Below are positions 1-10,250 of a stretch of DNA of 64,000 bases, piece by piece. The position numbers and the translations under genes are program-made. Source of the DNA: Candidatus Eiseniibacteriota bacterium (GTDB lineage: Bacteria; Eisenbacteria; RBG-16-71-46); NCBI GenBank assembly GCA_016710095.1, contig JADJLL010000009.1:62001-126000 (forward strand). The letters run 5' to 3'. The notes beneath the pieces are model-generated. The model made no database searches, was not told the origin of the DNA, and saw only the letters and a program-made list of their open reading frames with translations. Each line of letters opens with the position of its first letter. The stretch's first letter is position 1.

Positions 1-2494
1 CGGGCCGGCACGCGCCAGGACTACGTGGTCGAACTCTCGGACGACGGCAAGGTGTGGCCGCGAGGCGCACGGTGCGTGGCGCGAACGGCTGGCGAGGACT
101 TACCTGTTCGAGCCGGACGCCGAGGCGCGCTTCGTGCGGCTGCGTGCCGCTGCGCGTGCGGGGAGGCGAAGGCGTCGCGCTCGCCTCGATCGTGCAGCCG
201 CTCGAGTGGTCGGCGACGCGCGACCGCTTCCTCGCCGCCGTCGCGGCACGCGCGCCGCGCGGGTCGTACCCGCGGGCGATGCTCGGCGAGATGATCTACT
301 GGACGATCGTCGGCGTGGACGGCGATTCCAACGACGGACTCGTCGACGAGTACGGCCGGATCGAGACGGGCATGGGCCGGTTTTCGGTGGAGCCGTTCCT
401 GCGCGATCGCGGCCGGCTCGTGACCTGGAACGACGTGGCGGTGACCCAGTCGCTGCGCGGTGGCAGCTGCCCAATGCCGAGCGGAGTGGACCGCGGACGA
501 GCTGCGCCTGACCATGACGGCGTTCGGGATCGGTGCACGCGACACGCCGCCGTGCCGTGCGCGCGATACCGGCTGCGCAACCGCGGCCCCGAGGCGCGGC
601 GGGACACGCTCTACCTCGCCCTGCGTCCCTACCAGGTCAATCCGCCGACGCAGTTCCTCAACACCGCCGGAGGCTATGCGCCGATCCGCGAGCTCTCGTG
701 GAACGACCGCGGTGGTCGTGAACGGCGACCAGGGCGTGACGAGTCTCACGCCGCCCTCGGACTTCGGCGCGGTCGCCTTCGCGCAGGGCGACATCACGGA
801 CTTCCTTCGCGCGGGGACGCTGCCGCGCCCGGCGCGCATGACGGACTCCGAAGGCCTCGCCTCGGGCGCGCTCGCCTACGTGCTCGACGTGCCCGCGGGC
901 GGAACCGCCGAAGTCGTCGCGCTGTTCCCGCTGCACGATCCGCCGCGCGAACCGGGCTTGCCGGGCGACTCCGCGACGGGCGGCGTACGCCGGACGAAAT
1001 GCAGCGCGCCGCAAGACGCCGGTGGCGGACCGGCAGGACCGCGTCGACGATCCAGTTGCCGGACACGGACGCGGTGCACGCGCTCAAGGCCCAGCTGGCG
1101 TAGGTGCTCGTCAACCGTGACGGCCCTGCGATCCAGCACGGCACGCGCTCCTACGCCCGCTCGTGGATCCGCGACGGCTCGCTCACGTCGAGCGCGCTGC
1201 TGCGGCTCGGCGAGACCGGCGCCGTGCGCGACTTCCTGCGCTGGTTCGCGCCGAACCAGTACGCGAACGGCAAGGTGCCGTGCTGCGTGGACCATCGCGG
1301 CGCCGATCCGGTGCCCGAGCACGACAGCCACGGCGAGCTCATCTACCTGATCACCGAGTTCTACCGCTACACGGGCGACCGCGCGTTCGCCGACTCGCTC
1401 TGGCCGCACGTCGTCGCCGCGGCCTAGCCTCGACGCTGCGTTCGCAGCGGCGCACGCCGGCGTGGCGCACGGAAGGTGGCGGAGTTCTACCGGGCTGCTC
1501 CCGCCGTCGATCAGCCACGAGGGCTACTCGGCGAAGCCGATGCACTCGTACTGGGACGACTTCTGGGCGCTGCGCGGCTACAAGGATGCGGCGTTCCTCG
1601 CCGAGGCGCTTGCTCGGCAAGCCCGAGCGCGCCGCGCTCGAGCGTTCGCGCGACGAGTTCACGCACGACCTCGTCGCGTCGTTGAACGCGACGATGCGCG
1701 ACAAGGGCATCGACTACCTGCCGGGCTGCGCGGACCTCGGCGATTTCGATCCGACGAGCACGTCGATCGGGCTCACGCCCGGCGACGCGGCCGGCATCCT
1801 GCCGAAGGGCGCGCTCGAGCGCACGTACGAGAAGTACTGGGAGTTCTTCACCGCGCGCCGCGACGGACGCGAGCCGTGGGACGTGTACACGCCCTACGAG
1901 TGGCGCAACGTCGGCGCGATGGTGCGGCTCGGCTGGCGCGACCGTGCGCAGGAATCCCTGCAGTGGTTCCTCGGCAACCGCCGCCCGCTGGGCTTCCAGC
2001 ACTGGGCGGAGGTCGTCGGGCGCGACGTGCGCGAGCCGCGTTTCATCGGCGACATGCCGCACACGTGGTGCGGCACCGACTACGTGCGCTCCGTGCTCGA
2101 CATGCTCGCGTACGAGCGCGAGGCGGACTCGTCGCTCGTGATCGGCGCGGGCGTCAGCGAGGCGTGGCTCGACGGCGGCGTCGTCGTGCGCGGGCTGCAC
2201 ACGCGCTGGGGCACGGCGAGCTTCACGCTGCGGCGGCAGAAGGGGCCGGGCGGCGCGCCGCGCATGTTCGCGACGATCGAGTCGAACGACATGCGCGTGC
2301 CGCGCGGCGGTGTCGTGCTCGACCTGCCGGCGGCCTGGGCGAAGTCGTTGATGGTGGACGGCGAGCGCCGCGCGCCGTCGGCCGACGGCACCGTGGTGCT
2401 GCACTCGCTGCCGGCGGACGTGTCGTGGTGGCCGGAGCCGCCGCCCGCGAAGGCGGCGAAGCCGGCGAAGTCCGCGAAGCCGAAGCGCCGCTGA
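1..2494 (+). pseudogene. Discoidin-domain plus six-hairpin glycosidase-like protein, multiply frameshifted and cut by the window start
   Basis: By switching frames a continuous protein can be read. It starts with a discoidin-like beta-sandwich (DYVVELSDDGKVW). A central part has MLGEMIYWTIVGVDGD and RPYQVNPPTQFLN. An (alpha/alpha)6-type catalytic part follows, with VNRDGPAIQ, RSYARSWIRDG, SISHEGYSAKPMHSYWDDFW and GFQHWAEVVGRDVREPRF. Roughly eight frame changes lie before about position 1620, plus a TAG at 1101-1103 where a tyrosine codon is expected and another stop at 1425-1427. From about 1620 to the stop the frame is open. The C-terminus is a Lys/Ala/Pro tail. The fold suggests a glycoside hydrolase or phosphorylase of the GH15/GH63/GH94-like clan; the substrate cannot be told. 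Because protein sense survives between breaks, base errors are as likely as true decay. It precedes a GH1 gene in a sugar-use locus. Confidence 0.7.
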
Positions 2495-2509
2495 CGCGCG
2501 CCGCAGTAC

Positions 2510-2550
2510 GAAGACGCCCCGCGCGAGAGACGATCGTGCGGGGCGTCTTC
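2510..2550. terminator. Intrinsic terminator between convergent genes
   Basis: A 13-bp perfect stem (2510-2522 with 2538-2550) lies between the stop of the first gene and the stop of the convergent GH1 gene. A pyrimidine-rich stretch follows on the plus strand. It can serve both directions. Confidence 0.75.
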
Positions 2551-2581
2551 GTCTTCACCGCGGCCGTGACCGCGGCCGCCG

Positions 2582-3923
2582 TCAGGCCAGCGCGGCGCCG
2601 TTCGTGCGGATCACTTCACGGTAGAACTTGCCGCTCTCCTTGATCGTGCGGACCTGCGTGTCGAAGTCCACGTGCACGAGCCCGAAGCGCTGCGAGAAGC
2701 CGGCCGACCACTCGAGGTTGTCCATGAGCGACCACGCGTAGTAGCCGCGCAGGTCCACGCCGCGCTCGATCGCCGTGATGCAGGCGCGCAGGTTCTCGCG
2801 ATAGCAGCGCACGCGCAGCGGATCGTCGACACGGCCGTCCGTCGCCGTCGGCGGGTCGGCGAACGCGCCGCCGTTCTCGGTCACGTAGAGCGGCAGGTCG
2901 CCGTAGCGCTCCTTCACCCAGCACAGCGTGCGCGTCAGTCCTTCCGGGTAGAACTCCCAGCCGGTCGTCATGCGGAGCGCGCCTTCGGGCAACGTGCGCG
3001 CGTCGCACACGGGAACGTGCGCCGGATCGTGCTTCGTGAGCGCGCGCGTGTAGTAGTTGATGCCGAGGAAGTCGAGCTTCCCGGAGACGCGCGCGAGTTC
3101 GGCGGACGTCCAGTCGCGCCAGCCCTCGCCGTAGATCTCGGGCAGCCCCTCGGGAATGCGGCCGAGCAGGAGCGGGTCGCAGTACTGCTCGTTGAAATAG
3201 GTGTGCGCGCGCCGTCGCGGTCACGTCTTCCTCGGAATCGGTCGCGGCGTCCTTGGGCTCGAGGTTCACGACGATGCCGATCGACTGCTTCGCGCCGCTC
3301 GCGCGATAGCGTTCGAGCGCCGCGCCGTGCGCGAGCAGCAGGTGGCGCGCCGCCGTCGCGGCCTTCGCGACCCCGCGCTGCCCCGGCGCATGCACACCGT
3401 GCAGGTAGCCGCCATCCACCGCGACCCAGGGCTCGTTGAGCGTCGCCCACATGGGCACGCGATCGCCGAACGCGTCGAACGCCACCTGCGCGTACTCCGC
3501 GAACCACTCGGGCGAATCACCGTGCAGCCAGCCGCCCACCTCGTCGAGCGCCAGCGGAAGGTCCCAGTGGTAGAGCGTGACGTTCGGGCGGATGCCGCGC
3601 TCGAGCAGTCCGTCGACGAGCCGGCGATAGAAGTCGAGACCCTTCTCGTTCACCCGGCCGCGGCCTTCGGGAAGGATGCGGCCCCACGACAGGCTGAAGC
3701 GGTAGGACCGCAGGCCGAGCTCGCTCATGAGGTCGAGATCGGACTCCCAGCGGCGATAGTGATCGCACGCGACGTCGCCCGTGTGGCCGAGTTCGGTCGC
3801 GCCGGGCGTGTGCGTGAAGCGGTGCCAGATGCTCGCGCCCGCGCCGTCGGCGAGAGGGGAGCCTTCGATCTGATAGGCGGACGTCGCGGCGCCCCAGATG
3901 AAGTCATCGGGAAACGTTTTCAT
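2582..3923 (-). CDS. GH1 family beta-glucosidase (one frameshift)
   Basis: Cytoplasmic glycoside hydrolase family 1, hydrolysing terminal beta-glucosides. The start MKTFPDDFIWGAATSAYQIEG is classic for GH1, as are YRFSLSWGRILP, the acid/base motif TLNEP and the nucleophile motif YVTENG, with the closing SLMDNLEWSAGF and RFGLVHVDF. The start at 3923 is chosen because the GH1 N-terminus begins there and a purine-rich ribosome site (AAGAGGAAA) precedes it; a longer frame to 4049 has no family support. No signal peptide is visible. The frame breaks near 3205: removing one C from the doublet there restores RAHYFNEQY and joins both parts, giving about 446 residues, the usual family length. It diverges from the LacI gene and probably cleaves short oligosaccharides such as sophorose or cellobiose. 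Confidence 0.88.
3910..3923. promoter_or_regulatory. Possible LacI-type operator over the GH1 start codon
   Basis: GGAAACGTTTTCAT is a near-palindrome around a central CG, as LacI-family operators are. It also encodes the first codons (Met-Lys-Thr-Phe) of GH1, so the match may be chance. A weaker half-site (AGACGTTTCAT) lies at about 4036-4046. Confidence 0.3.
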
Positions 3924-4138
3924 CTCGACTGGTTTCCTCTTGCCGTGAGTGGTGTGGGTTCGAGTCGCGGCAGGATAGAGAGCGAGCCTCGGCCCGTCCA
4001 CCCCGGCGCCACTCCCGGGCCGGGCAGAGCGAGTGACAAGACGTTTCATGGCATGCCGTTGCGGTGGAATCGGCGGTCGCGAGCCGGGGCCGCCAGGGAG
4101 ACTTTCGGCGCATCGGGGACCGGGTCCAAAAGACCATC

Positions 4139-4176
4139 TTTACAAAGACGCAATCCGCATGTAATCGTTTTCATCG
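4139..4176 (+). promoter_or_regulatory. lacI-type gene promoter with overlapping operator
   Basis: The -35 TTTACA (4139-4144), a 17-base spacer and the -10 TAATCG (4162-4167) form a sigma-70-like promoter. The 19-mer catgtaatcgttttcatcg (4158-4176) covers the -10 and is an imperfect palindrome around CG. The same 19-mer, with one mismatch, covers the -10 of the gene at 20,676. This suggests autorepression by the LacI protein encoded just downstream. The rest of the 3924-4260 gap shows no gene. Confidence 0.65.
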
Positions 4177-4260
4177 TTCGCGGTGCGCACGCCCCTCTGC
4201 GGCGCGCCCGTGCCTCACGCCGAGCACAGCATTCGTCCCCCAAACGCATCGGAGTCGGCC

Positions 4261-5370
4261 GTGGCAACCATTCGTGACGTGGCGCGTGAAGCGGGAGTCT
4301 CGATCGCGACAGTCTCGCGTGTCTTCAACCAGACGGCGCTGGTGAGCGAAGTGACCGCGACGCACGTGCGCGGCATCGCCGCTCGGCTCGACTACTGGCC
4401 GAACAGCGCCGCGCGCAGCCTCATCACGCACCGCACGCACGCGATCGGCGTGCTGCTGCCCGACCTCTACGGCGAGTTCTTCTCCGAAGTCATCCGCGGT
4501 ATCGACCTCGCGGCGCGCGCGGAGAAGTACCAGGTGCTCGTCTCGAGCTTCCACGCCAGCGCCGAGACCATCGTGAGCGCGATCCGCGCGCTGCGCGGAC
4601 GCATCGACGGCCTCATCGTGATGGTGCCCGACGCCGACGCGCACACCGCGATCCAGGAGTTCGCGACGCGCTTCCCCGTCGTGCTCCTCAATCCCGGCGC
4701 GACGGCGCCCGAGTGCGGCGCGCTCTCGATCGCGAACTACGACGGCGCCTACGCCGCGGTCACGCACCTCGCCGCGCTCGGCCACAAGCGCATCGGCCTG
4801 CTTCGCGGCCCGGTCGGCAACCTCGACGCGGACGAGCGCGCGCGCGGCTGGCGCGACGCCCTCAAGGACGCCGGTCTCGAGTGGCAGCCGTCGCTCGAAG
4901 TGGCGGGCGACTTCAGCGAATCGGCCGGCTTCGCCGCCGCCGCCGAGTTCGTGCACATGCGCCCGCGCCCGAGCGCGGTCTTCTGCGCCAACGACTACAT
5001 GGCGATCGGCCTGCTGAGCGCGCTGCGCGACGCCGAAGTGCGCGTTCCGCAGGACATGGCCATCGTCGGATTCGACGACATCGCGATCGCGCGCTACCTC
5101 ACGCCCGCGCTCACGACCGTTCACGTGGACGCCTGCTCGCTCGGCGAGCGTGCGCTGCGCCAGCTGCTGCCGTTCGCGCGCTCGCGCCGCCCCGCCGACG
5201 GGCAGCGCGAGCAGCTCGCGGCCTCTCTCGTCGTCCGGCAGTCGTGCGGCGCTCCGCAGCCGTCGGCGGCCGAGCCGCAGGGTGGACGCGCGCGCCGTCG
5301 CGGGCACGGCACGTCATCGCATCATCGGGAAGAACGTCTCACCGCGAACGGCGATGGGGCGACCGCCTGA
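4261..5370 (+). CDS. LacI-family transcriptional regulator
   Basis: Repressor of the LacI/GalR family, 369 residues. The N-terminal helix-turn-helix reads ATIRDVAREAGVSIATVSRVFN, followed by the hinge helix region YWPNSAARSL. The periplasmic-binding-protein-like sensor domain starts at THAIGVLLPDLYGEFFSEVIRGI and includes HLAALGHKRIGLLRG and AVFCANDYMAIGLL. The GTG at 4261 is chosen because the family starts at this helix-turn-helix and GGAG sits six bases upstream; the upstream ATG at 4183 adds 26 residues unlike the family. The C-terminus (about 40 residues after VRQSCG) is Arg/Gly-rich and unconserved-looking. It stands between GH1 and the CBM9/TonB/GH144/GH94 genes, so it most likely senses a sugar derived from their substrate. 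Confidence 0.92.
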   Translation: MATIRDVAREAGVSIATVSRVFNQTALVSEVTATHVRGIAARLDYWPNSAARSLITHRTHAIGVLLPDLYGEFFSEVIRGIDLAARAEKYQVLVSSFHASAETIVSAIRALRGRIDGLIVMVPDADAHTAIQEFATRFPVVLLNPGATAPECGALSIANYDGAYAAVTHLAALGHKRIGLLRGPVGNLDADERARGWRDALKDAGLEWQPSLEVAGDFSESAGFAAAAEFVHMRPRPSAVFCANDYMAIGLLSALRDAEVRVPQDMAIVGFDDIAIARYLTPALTTVHVDACSLGERALRQLLPFARSRRPADGQREQLAASLVVRQSCGAPQPSAAEPQGGRARRRGHGTSSHHREERLTANGDGATA

Positions 5371-5461
5371 ACCGCGAGCACACGAGTGCGAGGGAGGGGC
5401 CCATCGCCATAGACATGCGACCACGATCCACGAGCGCCGAGTGGGCGCTTTCGACGCAGTA

Positions 5462-5474
5462 GGAAAACGTTTCC
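5462..5474. promoter_or_regulatory. LacI-type operator upstream of the CBM9-like gene
   Basis: GGAAAACGTTTCC is a near-perfect inverted repeat centred on CG, 68 bases before the next start codon and just upstream of a possible -10 (TACGAG, 5477-5482). It resembles the operators at 4158 and 20,410. Confidence 0.55.
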
Positions 5475-5542
5475 AGTACGAGTGTCCTTCTTCATCTGCA
5501 TCGGTTGCACCGAGTCGTTTCTCCACGGAGGAGGTTCCCATC

Positions 5543-7462
5543 ATGAAAAAGGCAGGATTGGTGACCGCCCTGATGACGGGTGCGTTGCTCTGCGCTGCGC
5601 TGCCCGCCTGGGCGCAGTTCCAGCGCTACGACTACATCTGGGCGCGTTCCACTTCGGGTGCGGCGCTGACGCTGGACGGTCAGCTCAGCGAGCCCCAGTG
5701 GGCGCAGGCGGAATCGCTCATCATCACCACTCGTCAGGACGGGCCGATTCCCGGCTCGGGCTGGAAGGACGAGGGTGGCTTTGTTTCGTCCGACCCGAAC
5801 CGAGGAGTCTTCCGCTTCCTCGTGGTCGACAACCAGCTGTGGATCGGCGTCACCGTGCGTGACAGCTCGATCGGCGGCTCGGCGCTCTTCAATCGCTTCG
5901 ACGGCCTCCTCATGGGCCTCAAGGGCCACGACGATGCCGGCCGTCCCTCGGGTCCGCGCGAGCACTTCATCTCGTGGTGGTGGCCGCCCGAGAGCGGCGA
6001 CCTGAATCCGCTCGCGGTCGACAAGCCGATGAGCATGGTCGGTCACTGGCGCACCTGGCCTCCGGGAACGCCCCCGACGGTCGATCAGGTGCAGGCGTGG
6101 GACGCGCGCTACGTCGTGAACGGCAAGGTGAACTCGGACACGACCTCGGACGTCGGCTACACGGTCGAGATGCGCTTCGACCTCGGCATGAACGGCTACG
6201 ACGTGACGGATGCCGACGGCGACGCGGTGGAGTGGAACTGCTCGCTGTACGACATGGACAACTTCTGGCCGATCACGAACTTCTTCCGGTTCTCGGTCTG
6301 CCGTACGTGGGTGCAGGGTCCGTGGGGCAACGCGGCCTGGTTCCACAACCTCCACATCCTCGCGCGTCCGACCGTGACGACCGCGTCGGGCACGCTGCCG
6401 ACCTACGCGCCCGACCTGGAGATTCCGCAGGCGAGCTCGCAGCCGGCTCCGTCGATCGACGGCCTGCTGAACGAGTCGGTGTGGGCGAGCGCTCCGAGCG
6501 TCCGGCTCACGTTCGACGACGCCGCGCAGCTCGACGCCTATCCCGGCGTCGGCCCGTATCGCTCGGGCCAGTACCAGGCTCCGGTGAACGGCAACGGTGG
6601 CACCGCGTTCATCGCCGATCCCGGCGACGCGATCGTGAAGTACTTCTTCAAGGGTGACTCGCTGTTCCTCGGCTTCGACGTGAACGACCAGGCCGTGCAG
6701 ACGCACTCCCTGAGCGATCGCTGGGACGGCTTCGTCGTCGCGCTGAACGACCGCGTCACCCGCGGTGACGACCGCAACCTGAAGGGCCACAAGATGACGT
6801 TCTACGTCGGCGCCGGTGGCACGACCCGCACGGCCGACGAGCTCACTTACCTGCGCGACACGCTCGGCGCGGTGCGCTGCAACATCGCACTCAAGCCGGG
6901 CACGACCGTGGACACGCTCGGTGTCGACACCGACGCCGGCTACACGGCCGAGATGGCGATCAACCTGCGCCAGTTCGGCTATCCCGCCGGTCTGGGCGAC
7001 CACACGCTGTATTTCTCGCTCGATCTCCTCGACGGCGATTCGTACTCGCCGGTCACGGACAGCTACGGCACGCGCCGCTGGTTCTTCCGTGAGTGGGAAA
7101 ACAACGACGGCGCCTGCGTCGCGTTCATGAACCCGAGCTACACGCTCGCGGGCGTGGACGACGGTGACCAGCCGACGCCGAGCCGCTTCGCGCTGCTCGG
7201 AAGCTTCCCGAACCCGATCAAGCAGGGCACGGTCGTGCGCTACACGCTGCCCGAAGCCTCGGTCGTGGATCTCGAAGTGTTCGACCTGCAGGGTCGTACG
7301 GTCGCGTCCCGCTCGGCCGGCTTCCAGGCCGCGGGCCTGCGTGAGATCCGTCTGCCGCAGTTCGCTCCGGCGGCCGGCGTGTACCTGTATCGCGTGAACA
7401 TCCGCAACACCGCGGGCGTCAAGACCGCGTCGTTGTCGGGCAAGATGATGGTGCTGGACTAG
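5543..7462 (+). CDS. Secreted protein with two CBM9-like domains and T9SS-type C-terminal module
   Basis: 639 residues. A signal peptide ends at LPAWA. Two similar beta-sandwich modules follow, beginning near ALTLDGQLSEPQWAQAES (about residue 35) and PSIDGLLNESVWASAPS (about residue 305). Each has the pattern of family 9 carbohydrate-binding modules (TLDG..E..W), with later YTVEMRFDL and YTAEMAINL strands. The end (PTPSRFALLGSFPNPI to KMMVLD) is a FlgD-like/type A sorting domain, so export to the cell surface is likely. A strong GGAGGAGG sits before the ATG. It is the first gene after the LacI regulator and behind a candidate operator, and precedes the TonB receptor. It probably binds polysaccharide at the surface; no catalytic residues are evident. 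Confidence 0.75.
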   Translation: MKKAGLVTALMTGALLCAALPAWAQFQRYDYIWARSTSGAALTLDGQLSEPQWAQAESLIITTRQDGPIPGSGWKDEGGFVSSDPNRGVFRFLVVDNQLWIGVTVRDSSIGGSALFNRFDGLLMGLKGHDDAGRPSGPREHFISWWWPPESGDLNPLAVDKPMSMVGHWRTWPPGTPPTVDQVQAWDARYVVNGKVNSDTTSDVGYTVEMRFDLGMNGYDVTDADGDAVEWNCSLYDMDNFWPITNFFRFSVCRTWVQGPWGNAAWFHNLHILARPTVTTASGTLPTYAPDLEIPQASSQPAPSIDGLLNESVWASAPSVRLTFDDAAQLDAYPGVGPYRSGQYQAPVNGNGGTAFIADPGDAIVKYFFKGDSLFLGFDVNDQAVQTHSLSDRWDGFVVALNDRVTRGDDRNLKGHKMTFYVGAGGTTRTADELTYLRDTLGAVRCNIALKPGTTVDTLGVDTDAGYTAEMAINLRQFGYPAGLGDHTLYFSLDLLDGDSYSPVTDSYGTRRWFFREWENNDGACVAFMNPSYTLAGVDDGDQPTPSRFALLGSFPNPIKQGTVVRYTLPEASVVDLEVFDLQGRTVASRSAGFQAAGLREIRLPQFAPAAGVYLYRVNIRNTAGVKTASLSGKMMVLD

Positions 7463-7483
7463 ACACTCGTCACCGGCGCCCTT

Positions 7484-7510
7484 GCGGGGCGGGCTTCACG
7501 CCCGCCCCGC
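7484..7510 (+). terminator. Intercistronic hairpin
   Basis: An 11-bp perfect stem (7484-7494 with 7500-7510) with loop TTCAC lies between the CBM9-like and TonB genes. No T-tract follows, so it may protect or attenuate the message and not stop it fully. Confidence 0.5.
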
Positions 7511-7551
7511 TCGGTCTGCCGGCCGTCGCACCAGGAGAGGGGCAGACCGTC

Positions 7552-10218
7552 ATGGATCGCGGGAGCATCGGGCGCGCATTCGCGCGGGCAGTCACGGGAG
7601 CGGCACTGCTGACCGCGCTGTGGGCCGGCGTGGCCGGCGCGGGAACCACGGGAAAGCTGACCGGAAAGGTCACCGGCCAGCGCAAGGAGCCGCTGCCGGG
7701 CGTGACCGTTCGCGTCGTCGGCATGCCGCTCGGCGGCATCACGGACGAAACCGGCCGCTTCATGATCCTCAACATTCCGTCGGGCAAGATCGAAGTGAAG
7801 GCGGGCCTCATCGGCTACGGACCCGTGGCCGTGCAGAACGTCGACATCACCGCGGACAACACGACGCGGCTCGACATCGAGATGAAGGAATCCGCGGTGC
7901 AGATGCAGGAGACCATCGTGAGCGCGCGTCGCCCCGTGGTCGAAGTGCACCGCACGAGCAACATCGCGACCGTGAACCGCGAGCAGCTGCAGGCGCTCCC
8001 GGTGCAGGAGCTGCAGGACATCGTGAACCTGCAGGCCGGCGTCGTGGACGGCCACTTCCGCGGCGGCCGCACCGGTGAAGTGCAGTACCAGGTCGACGGC
8101 GTGAGCGTGAACAACGCCTACAACAACTCGTCGACGCTGAAGCTCGACCGTTCGCTGCTCGAGGAAGTGCAGGTCATCAGCGGCACGTTCGACGCGGAAT
8201 ACGGTCAGGCGATGAGCGGCGTCGTGAACGCCGTCCTCAAGCGCGGCACCGAGCAGTTCCACTGGGACGCCGAAGTGTTCAGCGGCGGGCCGTTCTACCC
8301 GGGCACCACGGATCGCATCATCGACTTCAAGTCGCGACCGGCCTCCCAGCAGAACTACCAGGTGACGATGCACGGCCCGACGAAGCTGCCGAAGACCACC
8401 TACCTGCTCAGCGCGCGTCACTACCGCAGCGAGGACTGGGTGTGGGGGCAGCGCCGGTTCAATCCGTACGACTCGTCCGACGTGAACAACCTCCGGTTCC
8501 ATCCGACGGGAGACGGCGCGACCGTGCCGCTGGGCTACACGCGTGAGTGGTCGGGCATCACCAAGCTCACGAATCGTTCGCTCGGGAACATCGAAGCGAG
8601 CTACCAGGCCATCCTCAACGTGACCGACGGCCGTGCGCTCAAGTGGTCGTACCGCCTCAATCCCGAGGGCGCGAGCAAGCAGCGCACGATCTCGCTCGTG
8701 CAGGGTATGGACGTGACGCACACGCTGTCCACGACGCGCTTCTACACGCTCAGCGCGCGGCAGAATTACTTCAACTATCGCGACTTCCTCTTCGAAAGCG
8801 TGTGGGATCCGCGCTACGACCAGTACGGTCCCGTGGTCGGCGCGGCCGAGTACGAGAACGGCGCGCTGGTGCAGGGCGCCGACTTCACGCGCTTCCGCCA
8901 GAAGACGAACGGCGCCGTGCTGAAGGGCTCGTTCGTGGACCAGCTGAGCAAGGAGCGGTCGCTCAAGGTCGGCGCCGAGTTCCAGGCGCCGCACGTGTCG
9001 TTCGGCGTCCCCGGCTACCTGCGCTTCGGCGCGGACACGCTGAACGGCGGCGGCAACTCGCTCGGCCGCGTGACGACCTATTCGCCCGAGTTCCCCGGCG
9101 TGAAGGAATACCGCCCGTTCATCGGCGCGGCGTTCGCGCAGGAAGAACTCGAGTGGAACGACCTCACCGTCCGCGCGGGCGCGCGTTTCGAGTTCTTCGA
9201 CTCGCGTTCCTACCTGCCGAGCGATCTCTCGAATCCCGCGAACTCGATCAGCGGCGTGCCGCAGTCCCACCCGGTGCGCACGACGCGCAAGTACTCGCTC
9301 GCCCCGCGCGTCGGCGTGTCGTACCCGATCAGCAAGAACGCGGCGCTGTTCTTCGCCTACGGCCACTTCTACCAGTTCCCGGGACTCGGCCAGATCTTCG
9401 AGCACGCGGACTACGACGAGCTCAAGGACCTGCAGGCGGAAGAGTCGTCCCCGACGATGGGCAATCCCGACATCAAGCCCGAGCGCACCGTGCAGTACCA
9501 GTTCGGCTACAAGCACGCGCTCAACGAGTTCACCGGCGTGGACGTCACGGCGTTCTACAAGGACGTGCGCGACCTGCTCGGTGTCGAGTTCATCGACACC
9601 TACAACGGCGCGCAGTACTCGCGCCTGACGAACGTCGACTTCGGCAGCGTGATCGGGTTCACGGTCTCGATCAACAAGCGCGCGAAGGGCGCCTTCAGCT
9701 CGACGCTCGACTACACGTGGCAGTCGGCGCAGGGCAACTCGAGCGATCCGCGCGAGACCGCGTCGCGCGCCGCCGGCGGCGAGGATCCGCGTCCGCGCTC
9801 GGTGCCGTTCAACTGGGACCAGCGGCACACGCTCAACCTCACGCTCACGATGGCGCGTCCTCAGGTCTACAACGTGAGCACCGCGATCAAGATCGCGAGC
9901 GGCCAGCCGTACACGCCGCAGATCGAGAACGGGTTCGGCGGTGGTCTCGAATCGAACTCCGGCCGCAAGCCCGCCGGCGTCGTCGTGGACGTGCGGGCGT
10001 CGCGCGAGGTGAAGCTGTTCGGCCTCGGCTGTTCGGTCTTCGGCCGCATCTTCAATCTCGCCGACACGCGTTCGTTCAATGGTTTTGTCTTCGCGAACTC
10101 GGGCAGCCCGTACTACTCGCGCTTCCCGGTCACGGACGCCGCCACCCTGGCCGATCCGACGCGCTTCTACGGACCGCGCCGCGTCGAACTCGGCCTCACG
10201 CTGAACGTGTCGAACTGA
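7552..10218 (+). CDS. TonB-dependent receptor with carboxypeptidase-like N-terminal domain
   Basis: Outer-membrane receptor, 888 residues. A signal peptide (TGAALLTALWAGVAGAG) is followed by a carboxypeptidase regulatory-like domain (GKLTGKVTGQRKEPLPGVTV), a plug domain (ELQDIVNLQAGVVDGHFRGG, VQYQVDGVSVNN) and a long beta-barrel. The plug's DAEYGQAMSGVVNAVLKRG is typical of the class. AGGAGAGG lies before the ATG at 7552. No SusD gene adjoins it. The next genes encode a large secreted protein and a PorV-like protein, so the trio may form a surface uptake or assembly unit for the glycan system. The substrate (oligosaccharides from the GH144 enzyme) is inferred from context only. Confidence 0.88.
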   Translation: MDRGSIGRAFARAVTGAALLTALWAGVAGAGTTGKLTGKVTGQRKEPLPGVTVRVVGMPLGGITDETGRFMILNIPSGKIEVKAGLIGYGPVAVQNVDITADNTTRLDIEMKESAVQMQETIVSARRPVVEVHRTSNIATVNREQLQALPVQELQDIVNLQAGVVDGHFRGGRTGEVQYQVDGVSVNNAYNNSSTLKLDRSLLEEVQVISGTFDAEYGQAMSGVVNAVLKRGTEQFHWDAEVFSGGPFYPGTTDRIIDFKSRPASQQNYQVTMHGPTKLPKTTYLLSARHYRSEDWVWGQRRFNPYDSSDVNNLRFHPTGDGATVPLGYTREWSGITKLTNRSLGNIEASYQAILNVTDGRALKWSYRLNPEGASKQRTISLVQGMDVTHTLSTTRFYTLSARQNYFNYRDFLFESVWDPRYDQYGPVVGAAEYENGALVQGADFTRFRQKTNGAVLKGSFVDQLSKERSLKVGAEFQAPHVSFGVPGYLRFGADTLNGGGNSLGRVTTYSPEFPGVKEYRPFIGAAFAQEELEWNDLTVRAGARFEFFDSRSYLPSDLSNPANSISGVPQSHPVRTTRKYSLAPRVGVSYPISKNAALFFAYGHFYQFPGLGQIFEHADYDELKDLQAEESSPTMGNPDIKPERTVQYQFGYKHALNEFTGVDVTAFYKDVRDLLGVEFIDTYNGAQYSRLTNVDFGSVIGFTVSINKRAKGAFSSTLDYTWQSAQGNSSDPRETASRAAGGEDPRPRSVPFNWDQRHTLNLTLTMARPQVYNVSTAIKIASGQPYTPQIENGFGGGLESNSGRKPAGVVVDVRASREVKLFGLGCSVFGRIFNLADTRSFNGFVFANSGSPYYSRFPVTDAATLADPTRFYGPRRVELGLTLNVSN

Positions 10219-10250
10219 TGCGCACGAACACTCGTCACGAGGGAAGTGAC

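Noticed and set aside
3910..3923. Operator over the GH1 start as firm evidence of GH1 control
   Set aside because: The bases also encode the normal GH1 N-terminus, so the palindrome may be chance; kept only as a low-confidence feature.
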